From: Thiothrix fructosivorans
Lineage (GTDB): Bacteria > Pseudomonadota > Gammaproteobacteria > Thiotrichales > Thiotrichaceae
DNA: 64,000 bases
Assembly: GCF_017349355.1 (NCBI RefSeq)
Contig: NZ_JAFMPM010000005.1
Coordinates: forward strand, 248,001 to 312,000
Direction: 5' to 3'
Part shown: piece after piece, positions 18,169 through 26,582 of the stretch
How the letters are laid out: every line of letters begins with the position of its first letter
Position numbering within the stretch: position 1 is the first letter of the stretch
Notes under the pieces: model-generated
The model's database searches: none
What the model was told of the DNA's origin: nothing
The model's input: the letters and a program-made list of their open reading frames with translations, nothing else
Translations under genes and position numbers: made by a program

Positions 18169-19332
18169 TCAGAAGGGATTGGTCGCGTGCCAATCACGCG
18201 GCAGTAATTGGAAACTGCTCCAGACAGTGCCAATACGGTTACTGTCTTCGCTGCGGGGCAGGTGGTGGTAGCTTTGTTTGTACCACACCACTACGTCTTG
18301 CTGGTCGAGGCTTTCCCCGTTGGCGAATTGGCTGACATTAGCACCGCAATCGGTGGTGGCGTTGTGCGCGGCGTGTTGTTCGCAAGCCTTGTAACGGGTG
18401 AAAAACACATCATGCGCCAGACAATCTTCGTTGCTGCTATTGGCGCGGCTGTGATCATAGCGATTCGGCACAAGTTCATAGGAGAGTTGCCCGACGCTGC
18501 CATTGGTGAGCACGCCATCACGTATTCGCCAGAAGCGTTTGATGTCAGGGTCGAAGCTGCGTCCGGTTTCGGTATCCAGCGTGGTGATCGCTTTGGTTTT
18601 GCGGATACGGTCGGCGGTGGGTGTGCTGGTAATTTCTTCGACGACATCATTGGCAGGCGTGGTATCAAGGTCGAAATCCAGCCGCCACAGGGCATGATCG
18701 GTGAAACCCGTGGCAATCTTGCCGCTTTGCATGACTGCCCAACCGTAGGCGGAGTCGGTGGCATCGACAATAGGCAATTCCCCGCTCAAACCGAGGCTGG
18801 GTTCAAGCGTGCCGTTTTCGTAAAAACGCCAGCGTAGGCTGTAGTTGCGTGCGCCGATTTGCGAGTGGCTGGCAAGTTCCAATAATTGCCCTTGGCGTTG
18901 CGTGACGTATTTGTAGGAATAGCCGCTGTCACGGGTGGTTTCGCACAAGACATTGCGTCCCTCAGCGGCGTGGAGTGTGCCGTTGCTGCAATCTTGCGCG
19001 GTGAGGGTTTGCAGATTATTGCCACCAAAGCCTGCTTCAGTGCTCAGAAATAAGGGTGTCACTGAACCGTCATCGAAAGCGGTTTCAAGTTGCGAGAGCG
19101 AGGCTTGACCGAGGATGCGCCGTTCTGGTTGATGGGGGGCTTGGTAGTGAATTTGCGAAAGAACAATGCCTTCAGCGGGTTGGCTTGCCCAGCATAAGCG
19201 CCATTTCGCGCCCGATGCGAAGGTTTTGCTAAAGGATTGCCCGTTGCAAGTGTCGTCGGGGGTGGCATGAGCGGCTGCTTGCCATAGCGTCAAGATAGCG
19301 AGTAGGCATAACGTTGTTGAACGGTATTTCAT
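18169..19332 (-). CDS. Secreted copper amine oxidase-like paralogue, probably inactive
   Basis: A 387-residue paralogue of the neighbouring downstream gene, with its own signal peptide (MKYRSTTLCLLAILTLWQAAAHA). The segment aligned with the topaquinone site reads IGARNYSLRWRF, placing arginine where the cofactor tyrosine should be. The HxH copper pair is reduced to TDH before ALWRLDF. The YHHLPRSEDSNR region and LLPRDWHATNPF end are kept. The fold is therefore likely conserved and the chemistry lost; a binding or partner role beside the other paralogue is an inference. Confidence 0.65.
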   Translation of the reverse strand: MKYRSTTLCLLAILTLWQAAAHATPDDTCNGQSFSKTFASGAKWRLCWASQPAEGIVLSQIHYQAPHQPERRILGQASLSQLETAFDDGSVTPLFLSTEAGFGGNNLQTLTAQDCSNGTLHAAEGRNVLCETTRDSGYSYKYVTQRQGQLLELASHSQIGARNYSLRWRFYENGTLEPSLGLSGELPIVDATDSAYGWAVMQSGKIATGFTDHALWRLDFDLDTTPANDVVEEITSTPTADRIRKTKAITTLDTETGRSFDPDIKRFWRIRDGVLTNGSVGQLSYELVPNRYDHSRANSSNEDCLAHDVFFTRYKACEQHAAHNATTDCGANVSQFANGESLDQQDVVVWYKQSYHHLPRSEDSNRIGTVWSSFQLLPRDWHATNPF

Positions 19333-19343
19333 GGTGGGATTCC

Positions 19344-20024
19344 TTAAAAACCAATGTTCTGGGTCACAACGTTGGCAGATAGGTTGACGATAGGGCTGAC
19401 TTCAAATACCACGGAATCGACGGTGTAGAGCAGTACTTGGGCGCAACGTTGCACGCCGCACTCTTGCGAGGCTGCATTAAGTTGTTCCGGCAAACTGGAG
19501 GCGTGGAACACGAAGGCTTTGACGTGCAATTGTTTGGGGTCGCTGAGGGTTTTGCCCGTGATGCGCTTGAATTCGGCGTTGAGCAGGGGGCGTTGCTCAT
19601 CATCGTTAAAAATCAGTTCGGCAGCGCGTTTGAGTTCTTTGTCGGTGAGCGGCAATTGCACGTTTTGCTGGTAGTGCTTGGCAAGCGTGGTATTGGTGTC
19701 GAGATTCACCACAGTAATGATGGTTTGATTGGTGTGGTAATCATAGGTGTATACGTCCGCTAACCGCTCTGTGTTGCCCTTGTTGTTGATGTGGCGTTCG
19801 ATTAATAGCACTTCATTAGCGGGGGCGGTGCTGGTGGTGCTGGCTTGGCGGCGGGTTGAGGTGGTAGTAGGTGTGGCACTTAAGGTAGCTTGGCTGGCGG
19901 CACGCGCCATTTCGTTGGGGGCGAGTGGGTCTAAATTACCTGCATGACTGGCTGGGCTTGCCAGTGCCCACAATAGAACAATGCCACGCATGACAAGCTG
20001 CATGGTTGGTGAATGATTTGTCAC
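19344..20024 (-). CDS. Secreted protein resembling amine oxidase N-terminal domains
   Basis: A 226-residue protein with a signal peptide ending near SHA, then a Thr/Ser-rich spacer and a ~150-residue alpha/beta domain. The passage LPLTDKELKRAAELIFNDDE resembles the small N2/N3 domains that precede the catalytic domain in copper amine oxidases. It is the first gene of a same-strand set with the two catalytic-domain-like genes, 11 and 11 bases apart. This suggests an amine oxidase split into separate polypeptides. The domain match is from pattern recognition only. Confidence 0.5.
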   Translation of the reverse strand: MTNHSPTMQLVMRGIVLLWALASPASHAGNLDPLAPNEMARAASQATLSATPTTTSTRRQASTTSTAPANEVLLIERHINNKGNTERLADVYTYDYHTNQTIITVVNLDTNTTLAKHYQQNVQLPLTDKELKRAAELIFNDDEQRPLLNAEFKRITGKTLSDPKQLHVKAFVFHASSLPEQLNAASQECGVQRCAQVLLYTVDSVVFEVSPIVNLSANVVTQNIGF

Positions 20025-20114
20025 GGAAGCCCCCGATTATTGTGCGTGTTTATCCGCTAACCAATAGCACGTTGGTTACGGGGGCGCAAAATAAGCAGAC
20101 GAGCTGTATAAAAA

Positions 20115-20363
20115 TCAGTGCACCACAGTATGCAGCACTTTACTACGCTCAAAATACACCGAAAACGTGCCATAATGCCACACGGTAATTTTAGGCCAGC
20201 GTTTTTTGACCGGATTTGCCGACTGCTTTACCGATTGTGGTGCGCCATACTGGGCTTTGACGCTATTCATGCTCATGCCACGGTTGGGGTAGTCCGCAAA
20301 GGCGACGCTGGCGAAAAAAGGGATAGCCAGCAATAAAGCACTAAACCATTTAGACAAACGCAT
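20115..20363 (-). CDS. Small secreted protein of unknown function
   Basis: An 82-residue protein with a clear signal peptide (MRLSKWFSALLLAIPFFASVAFA). The short mature part has GMSMNSVKAQYGAPQSVK and ITVWHYGTFSVYFERSKVLHTVV. The pattern of a helix with a YGxP turn followed by strands resembles small SmpA/BamE-like periplasmic domains, but no lipobox is present. It is divergent from lolC with a 59-base gap. Function unknown. Confidence 0.7.
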   Translation of the reverse strand: MRLSKWFSALLLAIPFFASVAFADYPNRGMSMNSVKAQYGAPQSVKQSANPVKKRWPKITVWHYGTFSVYFERSKVLHTVVH

Positions 20364-20422
20364 GTCTGATCTCCCGATACTTCACTATTAAACGACACTC
20401 ATCATCTGTACAATCGCCACCC

Positions 20423-21670
20423 ATGTTTACACCACTCGAATTATTCATCGGACAGCGGTACACGCATTCACGGCGGCGTAACCGTTTCATCTCGTTCATT
20501 TCGTTCGCTTCGATGCTCGGCATTCTGCTGGGGGTCACAGTGCTGATCACGGTTTTGTCGATCATGAACGGGTTTGAAAAGGAACTCAGGGACAAAATAC
20601 TGGGAGTCGTTGCCCATGTCACGGTTTCGGGGACAAATGGGCAGCTTTCGGATTGGACGGCGAAATTGGACGACTTAAAAGCCGAAAAACACGTCATCGG
20701 CGCAGCCCCTTACGTACAAAAACAAGTCATGCTGACCAACGGCAATTTGATGCGTGGCGTGGTGTTGCAGGGCATTGATCCGGCGCGGCAAAGTCAGGTC
20801 AGCGACGTGAATTTCAAAATGCTGGAAGGCAGTTTCAGCAATCTGAAACCGCGTGAATACGGCATTGTGCTGGGTGTGGAGGTGGCTGCAAATCTCGGCG
20901 TTATCCCTGGCGACAAGGTGACGGTAATCGTGCCGCAGGTGCAAGTCACGCCCGCAGGCGTTTTGCCGCGCTTGAAACGTTTTACCGTGGTCGGCATTTA
21001 TCAGATTGGGCATCCCGAATACGACGGCATGACCGGCTTTATTGAGTTGGGCGATGCGTCGCGGCTGTTCCGGCTGGGTGAGAATGTGGGCGGTGTGCGT
21101 TTGAAGCTGGATGATATGTTTGCCGCGCAAGCTGTTGGGTACGACTTACAAGCCAAACTCGGCAAAGACTTTGCGGTGGTGGATTGGAGTCAGGAACACG
21201 GTAGCTTTTTCCGTGCGGTCAAAACCGAGCGCATTGCCATGAGCTTGATTCTTGGCTTGGTGGTATTGGTGGCGTTGTTCAATCTGGTGGCATCGTTGGT
21301 GATGACCGTGAATGACAAGGCGGCGGATATTGCCATTTTGCGCACGTTTGGGATGGATGCGAACCGTATCCTGCGCATCTTTATGATTCAAGGCAGCATT
21401 ATCGGCATTTTCGGCACAATCGTTGGTGTGGCGTTAGGCGTGTGGCTGTCGCTGAATATTGGCACGGTGATTCCGTTTTTGGAAAACCTGTTCGGGTTTA
21501 AGATTTTCTCGGCTGACGTGTTCTACATCAGTGAAATTCCTTCCGATTTGCGTTGGAGCAATGTGATTTGGATTGGTGTTGCCTCGCTGATTGCGTCGGT
21601 ATTGGCGACGATTTATCCGGCGTGGCGTGCCTCACAAATCCAGCCTGCGGAGTCCTTGCGCTATGAGTAA
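20423..21670 (+). CDS. lolC: Lipoprotein-releasing ABC transporter permease (LolC/LolE family)
   Basis: A 415-residue inner-membrane permease with one N-terminal transmembrane helix (ISFASMLGILLGVTVLITVLSIMNGF), a large periplasmic MacB-like domain and three C-terminal helices. With LolD it extracts mature lipoproteins from the inner membrane and passes them to LolA. The order lolC-lolE-lolD differs from the E. coli order C-D-E. Its 3' end (ESLRYE) overlaps the next permease by eight bases. Assignment as LolC rather than LolE is arbitrary. Confidence 0.9.
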   Translation: MFTPLELFIGQRYTHSRRRNRFISFISFASMLGILLGVTVLITVLSIMNGFEKELRDKILGVVAHVTVSGTNGQLSDWTAKLDDLKAEKHVIGAAPYVQKQVMLTNGNLMRGVVLQGIDPARQSQVSDVNFKMLEGSFSNLKPREYGIVLGVEVAANLGVIPGDKVTVIVPQVQVTPAGVLPRLKRFTVVGIYQIGHPEYDGMTGFIELGDASRLFRLGENVGGVRLKLDDMFAAQAVGYDLQAKLGKDFAVVDWSQEHGSFFRAVKTERIAMSLILGLVVLVALFNLVASLVMTVNDKAADIAILRTFGMDANRILRIFMIQGSIIGIFGTIVGVALGVWLSLNIGTVIPFLENLFGFKIFSADVFYISEIPSDLRWSNVIWIGVASLIASVLATIYPAWRASQIQPAESLRYE

Positions 21671-22928
21671 TATGTTTCAACCGATGGAGCTGTTTGTCGG
21701 CTTGCGCTATACCCGTGCGCGGCGTGATAAGCATTTCATCTCGTTTATCTCGCTTGCGTCGATGATCGGGATTGCGATTGGCGTGTTGGTGCTAATCACG
21801 GTGCTTTCCGTCATGAACGGTTTCGAGCAAACCATGCGCGAACGTATTATGGGTATGTTGGCGCACATTACGGTTTCTGAAAACGATTTGGCGGTGTCTG
21901 ACTGGCAAAAAGTGCAGAAAGAGCTGCTGGATTTTCCGCACGTCAAAGCGGTTTCGCCATTTATTGAAAAGCCCGCGATGTTGAATCAGGGCGATGAAGC
22001 GCGTGCTGCGGTGTTGCAAGGTATCCTGCCCGATCAAGAGCGGCAGGTGAGCAAAGTGTTTGAGCATGTGGTGAAAGGCGATATGCAAAAACTGCAAGCG
22101 GGTACTTTCAACATTGCGATTGGCGCGACGATGGCGAAAGAGCTGAAAGTCGATGTCGGCGATGCGCTTACCCTCGTTAGCCCTAGCGAAAATTCACTGG
22201 AAACGGGAGAGATGCCTGCGTTGCAACGTTTCACGATTGTGGCTATTTTCCGCGTGGATATGCAGCAATTTGATACCACCTCGGCTTACGTGAATCTTGA
22301 AGATGCGGCTACTACCTTCAATTTAGGCGCAGATGTCACGGGCTTGCGTATGACGCTGGATGATTTGTATCGTGCACCACAAACCGCGCAAACGATTTTG
22401 CAACGCATGGGGCAAACTTGGCCGGATATGTGGGCGAACGATTGGACGAATTTGAACAAAAATCAGTTTAAAGCGATTCAAGCGCAGAAGTCGGTAATGT
22501 TCATTATCCTAATGTTAATCATTGCCGTGGCGGCGTTTAATCTGGTGTCCACGTTGGTGATGGTGGTGACGGATAAGGAAGGCGATATTGCGATATTGCG
22601 TACCTTGGGGCTGTCGTCGGGGCGAGTGATGAAGATTTTTATGGTGCAAGGCACGCTGATTGGGGTGTTCGGTACTTTGATTGGGGTGGTGTTGGGCTTG
22701 TTGCTGGCAACTAATCTGGATGTGATTGTGCCGTTTCTGGAACGTCTGTTTGATACTCATTTCATCAATGCCGATGTTTATTTTATTAGCGAACTCGAAT
22801 CACGCGTGAATCCGGGCGATGTCATTGTAATTGCCTTGAGTGCGCTGTTTATGTCTATTCTGGCGACGCTGTATCCTGCGTGGCGTGCGTCCAAAGTCCA
22901 GCCTGCGGAGGCGCTGCGTTATGAGTAA
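21663..22928 (+). CDS. lolE: Second lipoprotein-releasing ABC permease (LolC/LolE family)
   Basis: A 421-residue paralogue of the previous gene with the same topology ([27 protein letters not shown] near the start, three helices near the end, ALRYE terminus). The ATG at 21663 is chosen because GGAG lies ten bases upstream; it gives [21 protein letters not shown]. The two permeases would form the LolCE heterodimer. Both this start and the lolD start lie in an ATGAGTAA overlap, so the junctions look like products of tandem duplication and the three proteins are translationally coupled. Confidence 0.9.
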   Translation: MSNMFQPMELFVGLRYTRARRDKHFISFISLASMIGIAIGVLVLITVLSVMNGFEQTMRERIMGMLAHITVSENDLAVSDWQKVQKELLDFPHVKAVSPFIEKPAMLNQGDEARAAVLQGILPDQERQVSKVFEHVVKGDMQKLQAGTFNIAIGATMAKELKVDVGDALTLVSPSENSLETGEMPALQRFTIVAIFRVDMQQFDTTSAYVNLEDAATTFNLGADVTGLRMTLDDLYRAPQTAQTILQRMGQTWPDMWANDWTNLNKNQFKAIQAQKSVMFIILMLIIAVAAFNLVSTLVMVVTDKEGDIAILRTLGLSSGRVMKIFMVQGTLIGVFGTLIGVVLGLLLATNLDVIVPFLERLFDTHFINADVYFISELESRVNPGDVIVIALSALFMSILATLYPAWRASKVQPAEALRYE

Positions 22929-23601
22929 GGTCATTATTTCCTGCCAACAATTGAGCAAGCGTTTCACCGAGGGACGGCTGGATGTGCATGTGTTGCGCGG
23001 GGTCGATTTGCAGATTCATGCCGGTGAAAAAGTCGCGATTTTGGGGAGTTCCGGTAGCGGTAAAAGCACCTTGCTGCACTTAATGGGTGGGTTGGATTTG
23101 CCGTCTTCTGGGCATGTCGAGGTGCTGGGCAAGCGCATGGATCAGTTATCCGATACTGAACGGGGTGCATTGCGTAACCAGTCGATGGGTTTTATTTACC
23201 AGTTTCACCATTTGCTGCCGGAATTTACGGCGTTGGAAAACGTGGCAATGCCGTTGCTGATTCGTGGCGTGAAAGTGGCTGATGCCAGTGCGCAAGCCGT
23301 CGATATGTTGACAAAGGTCGGTTTGAAAGAACGTGTGGATCATAAACCCGCGCAGCTTTCCGGTGGGGAACGTCAACGTGCCGCTATTGCCCGCGCTTTG
23401 GTATCCCGCCCACAAGCGGTGTTGGCGGATGAGCCAACGGGCAACCTTGACCATCATACCGCTGACAATGTGTTTAACTTGATGCAGAGTTTGAACGATT
23501 CCTTGGGAACGGCATTTGTGGTGGTGACGCATGACCTGCAATTGGCGGCGAAAATGGATACGGTGTATCGGCTGACGGATGGGGTGTTAGGGGCGGCTTG
23601 A
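22921..23601 (+). CDS. lolD: Lipoprotein-releasing system ATP-binding protein
   Basis: A 226-residue ABC ATPase powering lipoprotein release. The ATG at 22921 overlaps the upstream permease stop by eight bases. Motifs are Walker [12 protein letters not shown]-loop [17 protein letters not shown], signature [15 protein letters not shown] and Walker [13 protein letters not shown]. The [10 protein letters not shown] wording is typical of LolD. The gene converges on the DUF2062 gene with a 15-base overlap of coding ends. Confidence 0.95.
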   Translation: MSKVIISCQQLSKRFTEGRLDVHVLRGVDLQIHAGEKVAILGSSGSGKSTLLHLMGGLDLPSSGHVEVLGKRMDQLSDTERGALRNQSMGFIYQFHHLLPEFTALENVAMPLLIRGVKVADASAQAVDMLTKVGLKERVDHKPAQLSGGERQRAAIARALVSRPQAVLADEPTGNLDHHTADNVFNLMQSLNDSLGTAFVVVTHDLQLAAKMDTVYRLTDGVLGAA

Positions 23602-24114
23602 CTTACGGGCAGCACGGCGCTCTTTGATGCGTCGCAGCAAATGTAAACGCCATAACAGGTGTACGCCGTAATAGCCTGCTATGCCTGACAAGGTTGCCAT
23701 CATAAAGATACCCAGCAAAAAGGGTTTCCAGATTAGGATCAAGCCATTCATTAACCAATCCAAACTGGGTTCAAAGTTAAAACCTGCCGTTGGAGCACCG
23801 AGAATGGCTGTGCCTAATAAGTAGGCGGCGTACAGCATGGGCGGTGTGGTCACGGGGTTAGTGACGAATACCAAAACCACCGCAATCGGCAAATTGGCGC
23901 GAAAAAAAACAGCGAGTAACGCCGCTAAGACGGCTTGAAATGGGATGGGCAGCCACATGCTGAACAGCCCGATAGCAAACGCGGTTGCCACATTACGCCG
24001 ATTCAAATGCCACAGGCAAGGTAGATGCAAGGTATCCCCCAAAAATTGGAGGTGCTTGTGTTCCTTGAGTTTGGCGGGGTCTGGCGACCATTTCCGTAAA
24101 AACTTGCGTGGCAT
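23587..24114 (-). CDS. DUF2062 membrane protein
   Basis: A 175-residue protein from the ATG at 24114; a longer open frame upstream crosses the comEC start and is not credible. It begins [20 protein letters not shown] and has the family core [21 protein letters not shown] and [19 protein letters not shown], with three to four hydrophobic segments and a basic C terminus. The family is common beside lolCDE/comEC in proteobacteria. Its biochemical role is unknown. Confidence 0.85.
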   Translation of the reverse strand: MPRKFLRKWSPDPAKLKEHKHLQFLGDTLHLPCLWHLNRRNVATAFAIGLFSMWLPIPFQAVLAALLAVFFRANLPIAVVLVFVTNPVTTPPMLYAAYLLGTAILGAPTAGFNFEPSLDWLMNGLILIWKPFLLGIFMMATLSGIAGYYGVHLLWRLHLLRRIKERRAARKSSRP

Positions 24115-24167
24115 GAAGTCCAATATCAGAACAATAAGAAGGCAATAGTATCTATGGTTTCCTCCTA

Positions 24168-26468
24168 ATGCGCACCTTTTCAGTGAGTTTTTTTGTCGGC
24201 ACGTTGGTGCTGTGGGTGTTGCCGCGCCTGCCTGTGCTGGATACGCTCTTTTGGGGCGGAATGTTGTGCGTATTGGGTGGCATCGGTTTGCTAGTGGCAT
24301 ATCGGCGCTGGCGGCTGGCGACGGTTTTTCTTGGCGTATTACTGGGTAGTAGTTACGCGTTGTGGACGGCGCAGCAAGTGCGGAGCGACTGGTTACCTGC
24401 CGCATGGGAAGGCGAGGACATACTGCTCACGGGTACTATTGCGGATGTGCCGGAATATCGGTTGGATGGTTTACATTTTGTGCTGGAGGCGGATACGCCC
24501 ACGTACAGCGGACGCTTGCGCATGGCGTGGTATGACGAGCCGTTGCCTGCGATGCGGGCAGGTGAGCGCTGGCAATTGTTGGTGCGTGGCAAGCGTCCGA
24601 ATGGTTTCATGAATCCCAACGGTTTTGACTACGAACAATGGTTGTTTGCGCAACGTATTGGTGGCAGTGGTTATGTGCGCCAGTCGGTGGATAATCAGTG
24701 CCTCACTGCTGCTGCGTGGTGGTTGCCGAATAATCTACGCCAACATATCAAAGAACAGATCGCAACAACGTTGCAGGGTTCTGCCATGATCGGTTTGGTG
24801 CAGGGCTTGGCGGTGGCGTATACCGAAGCCATTGCTCAGGATCAGTGGGCAATCTTGCGCAATACGGGCACGATTCATTTGCTGGCAATTTCGGGGCTGC
24901 ACATCACGATGGTGGCGGGTTTGGGGATTCTGCCGGTGTGGGGTATCTGGCGGCTGTTTCCGGTGTTGTATTTGTGGTTGCCGTTGCGCATTGCGGCAGG
25001 GTTGTCGGGTGGAGTATTGGCAACGGGGTATGCGTTGCTGGCGGGGTTTAATATTCCCACGCAGCGCACGCTGATTATGTTGCTGGTGATGTTGGCGGGC
25101 TTGGTGTGGCGGCGGCAAGTGCCGTTCAGTGTGACGCTGACTATGGCGTTGTTACTGGTGTTGCTGCTTGACCCGTTAGCGAGTCTATCCGTGGGGTTTT
25201 GGCTGTCGTTTGTGACGGTGGCGCTGCTGGTGTTTCTGGGAATGCGGCAACGTAAGGTGGGTAAGTCGGCAGTGGTGTGGATGCAGTGGGTGTTGTCATT
25301 GGGGACGATTCCGCTGGCGGCGGGTTTTTTCGGGATGGTGTCGTTGAGTTCGCCTGTGGCTAATATGCTGGCGATTCCGCTGGTAACGTTTGTGGTGACA
25401 CCGCTAGTCTTGCTGGGGATGGTCTTGGCAGGGTGGTGGTCAACAGGGGCGGCTTGGTTCTGGTGGTTGGCGGCGGGATTGTTGGATGGCTTGATGTGGG
25501 TGTTGGCGTGGCTGGCGACGTTGCCATTTGCGGCGGTGTATGTGTCGTTGCTGCCGTTGCCGTGGTTGGTGTTAGCAGGCTTGGGTTTTGTGTTGCTGTG
25601 GTTGCCACGCGGGATGGTGGGGCGCTGGTTGGGGGCATTGTTGATGTTGCCTTTGTTGTTGTACCAGCCGCCTAAGGTGGCTGAGGGGGCGTTTCGCTTG
25701 AGTGTGTTGGATGTGGGGCAGGGCTTGGCAAGCGTGGTGCAAACGGCGAACCATACCTTGGTATTTGATACGGGACCAAAAGTATCGGATAGCTTTGATA
25801 CGGGGGAATTGGTGGTTTTGCCGTGGTTGCGTGGGCAAGGCATTACGCATATCGACACGTTGATGGTTTCTCATGCGGATAATGACCACAGTGGTGGGGC
25901 AGAAGCACTCTTGGCGGCGTTGCCAGTGGATACGCTATGGGTGAGTAGCCGCGATACGTTGCCGAGCCATCATTCGAATTTATGCGAAGCGGGTCAGTCA
26001 TGGCTGTGGGATGGGGTGAAATTCAGCGTATTGCACCCTAGTATGGATTTTTCTGATCAGCAGGAGAATAACCGTTCCTGCGTTTTAAAAATAGCAAATG
26101 CTTATCACAGCGCTTTATTGACGGCGGATATTGAGCGTCCAGCTGAGCATTGGTTGAGCAAATCAGGGGATGATGTGGCGGCGGAAGTGTTATTGCTGCC
26201 CCATCACGGTAGCAAGACTTCTTCTAGCCCGGCATTTATTAACGCGGTTGCACCGACGCTGGGGATAGTGACCAGCGGTTATCGTAACCGTTTTCACCAT
26301 CCGCACCCAAGTGTGGTGGAGCGTTATATTGCTCGCGATATAAAATTATTGAACACGACAGCAACGGGTGAATTGCGTTTGGATTTTCCGGCGACGGGTG
26401 AGAACTTGCGCTTACGCCAATGGCGCGAGGTACAGAATCACGGGTGGCATCGTTACCCTGAAAAGTAA
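24168..26468 (+). CDS. comEC: ComEC/Rec2 DNA uptake channel protein
   Basis: A 766-residue inner-membrane protein for uptake of single-stranded DNA in natural competence. The order is an N-terminal DUF4131-like OB region, a polytopic competence domain (LLAISGLHITMVAGLGILP, then many helices) and a C-terminal metallo-beta-lactamase-like domain with VLDVGQGLASVVQ, FDTGP, SHADNDHSGG and LPHHGSKTSSS. This length and domain set indicate an intact gene. It is divergent from the DUF2062 gene. Confidence 0.95.
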   Translation: MRTFSVSFFVGTLVLWVLPRLPVLDTLFWGGMLCVLGGIGLLVAYRRWRLATVFLGVLLGSSYALWTAQQVRSDWLPAAWEGEDILLTGTIADVPEYRLDGLHFVLEADTPTYSGRLRMAWYDEPLPAMRAGERWQLLVRGKRPNGFMNPNGFDYEQWLFAQRIGGSGYVRQSVDNQCLTAAAWWLPNNLRQHIKEQIATTLQGSAMIGLVQGLAVAYTEAIAQDQWAILRNTGTIHLLAISGLHITMVAGLGILPVWGIWRLFPVLYLWLPLRIAAGLSGGVLATGYALLAGFNIPTQRTLIMLLVMLAGLVWRRQVPFSVTLTMALLLVLLLDPLASLSVGFWLSFVTVALLVFLGMRQRKVGKSAVVWMQWVLSLGTIPLAAGFFGMVSLSSPVANMLAIPLVTFVVTPLVLLGMVLAGWWSTGAAWFWWLAAGLLDGLMWVLAWLATLPFAAVYVSLLPLPWLVLAGLGFVLLWLPRGMVGRWLGALLMLPLLLYQPPKVAEGAFRLSVLDVGQGLASVVQTANHTLVFDTGPKVSDSFDTGELVVLPWLRGQGITHIDTLMVSHADNDHSGGAEALLAALPVDTLWVSSRDTLPSHHSNLCEAGQSWLWDGVKFSVLHPSMDFSDQQENNRSCVLKIANAYHSALLTADIERPAEHWLSKSGDDVAAEVLLLPHHGSKTSSSPAFINAVAPTLGIVTSGYRNRFHHPHPSVVERYIARDIKLLNTTATGELRLDFPATGENLRLRQWREVQNHGWHRYPEK

Positions 26469-26582
26469 CGTGGCGAAACATTATTATTTATGCCAGAATC
26501 TAGGCAATTTCCCAACGGGTTTGCGTACTGAAGAGGCGATTTCTGCGCGTGCTTCAGGCTAGTAGTGTTCAGGAACGAGTGT

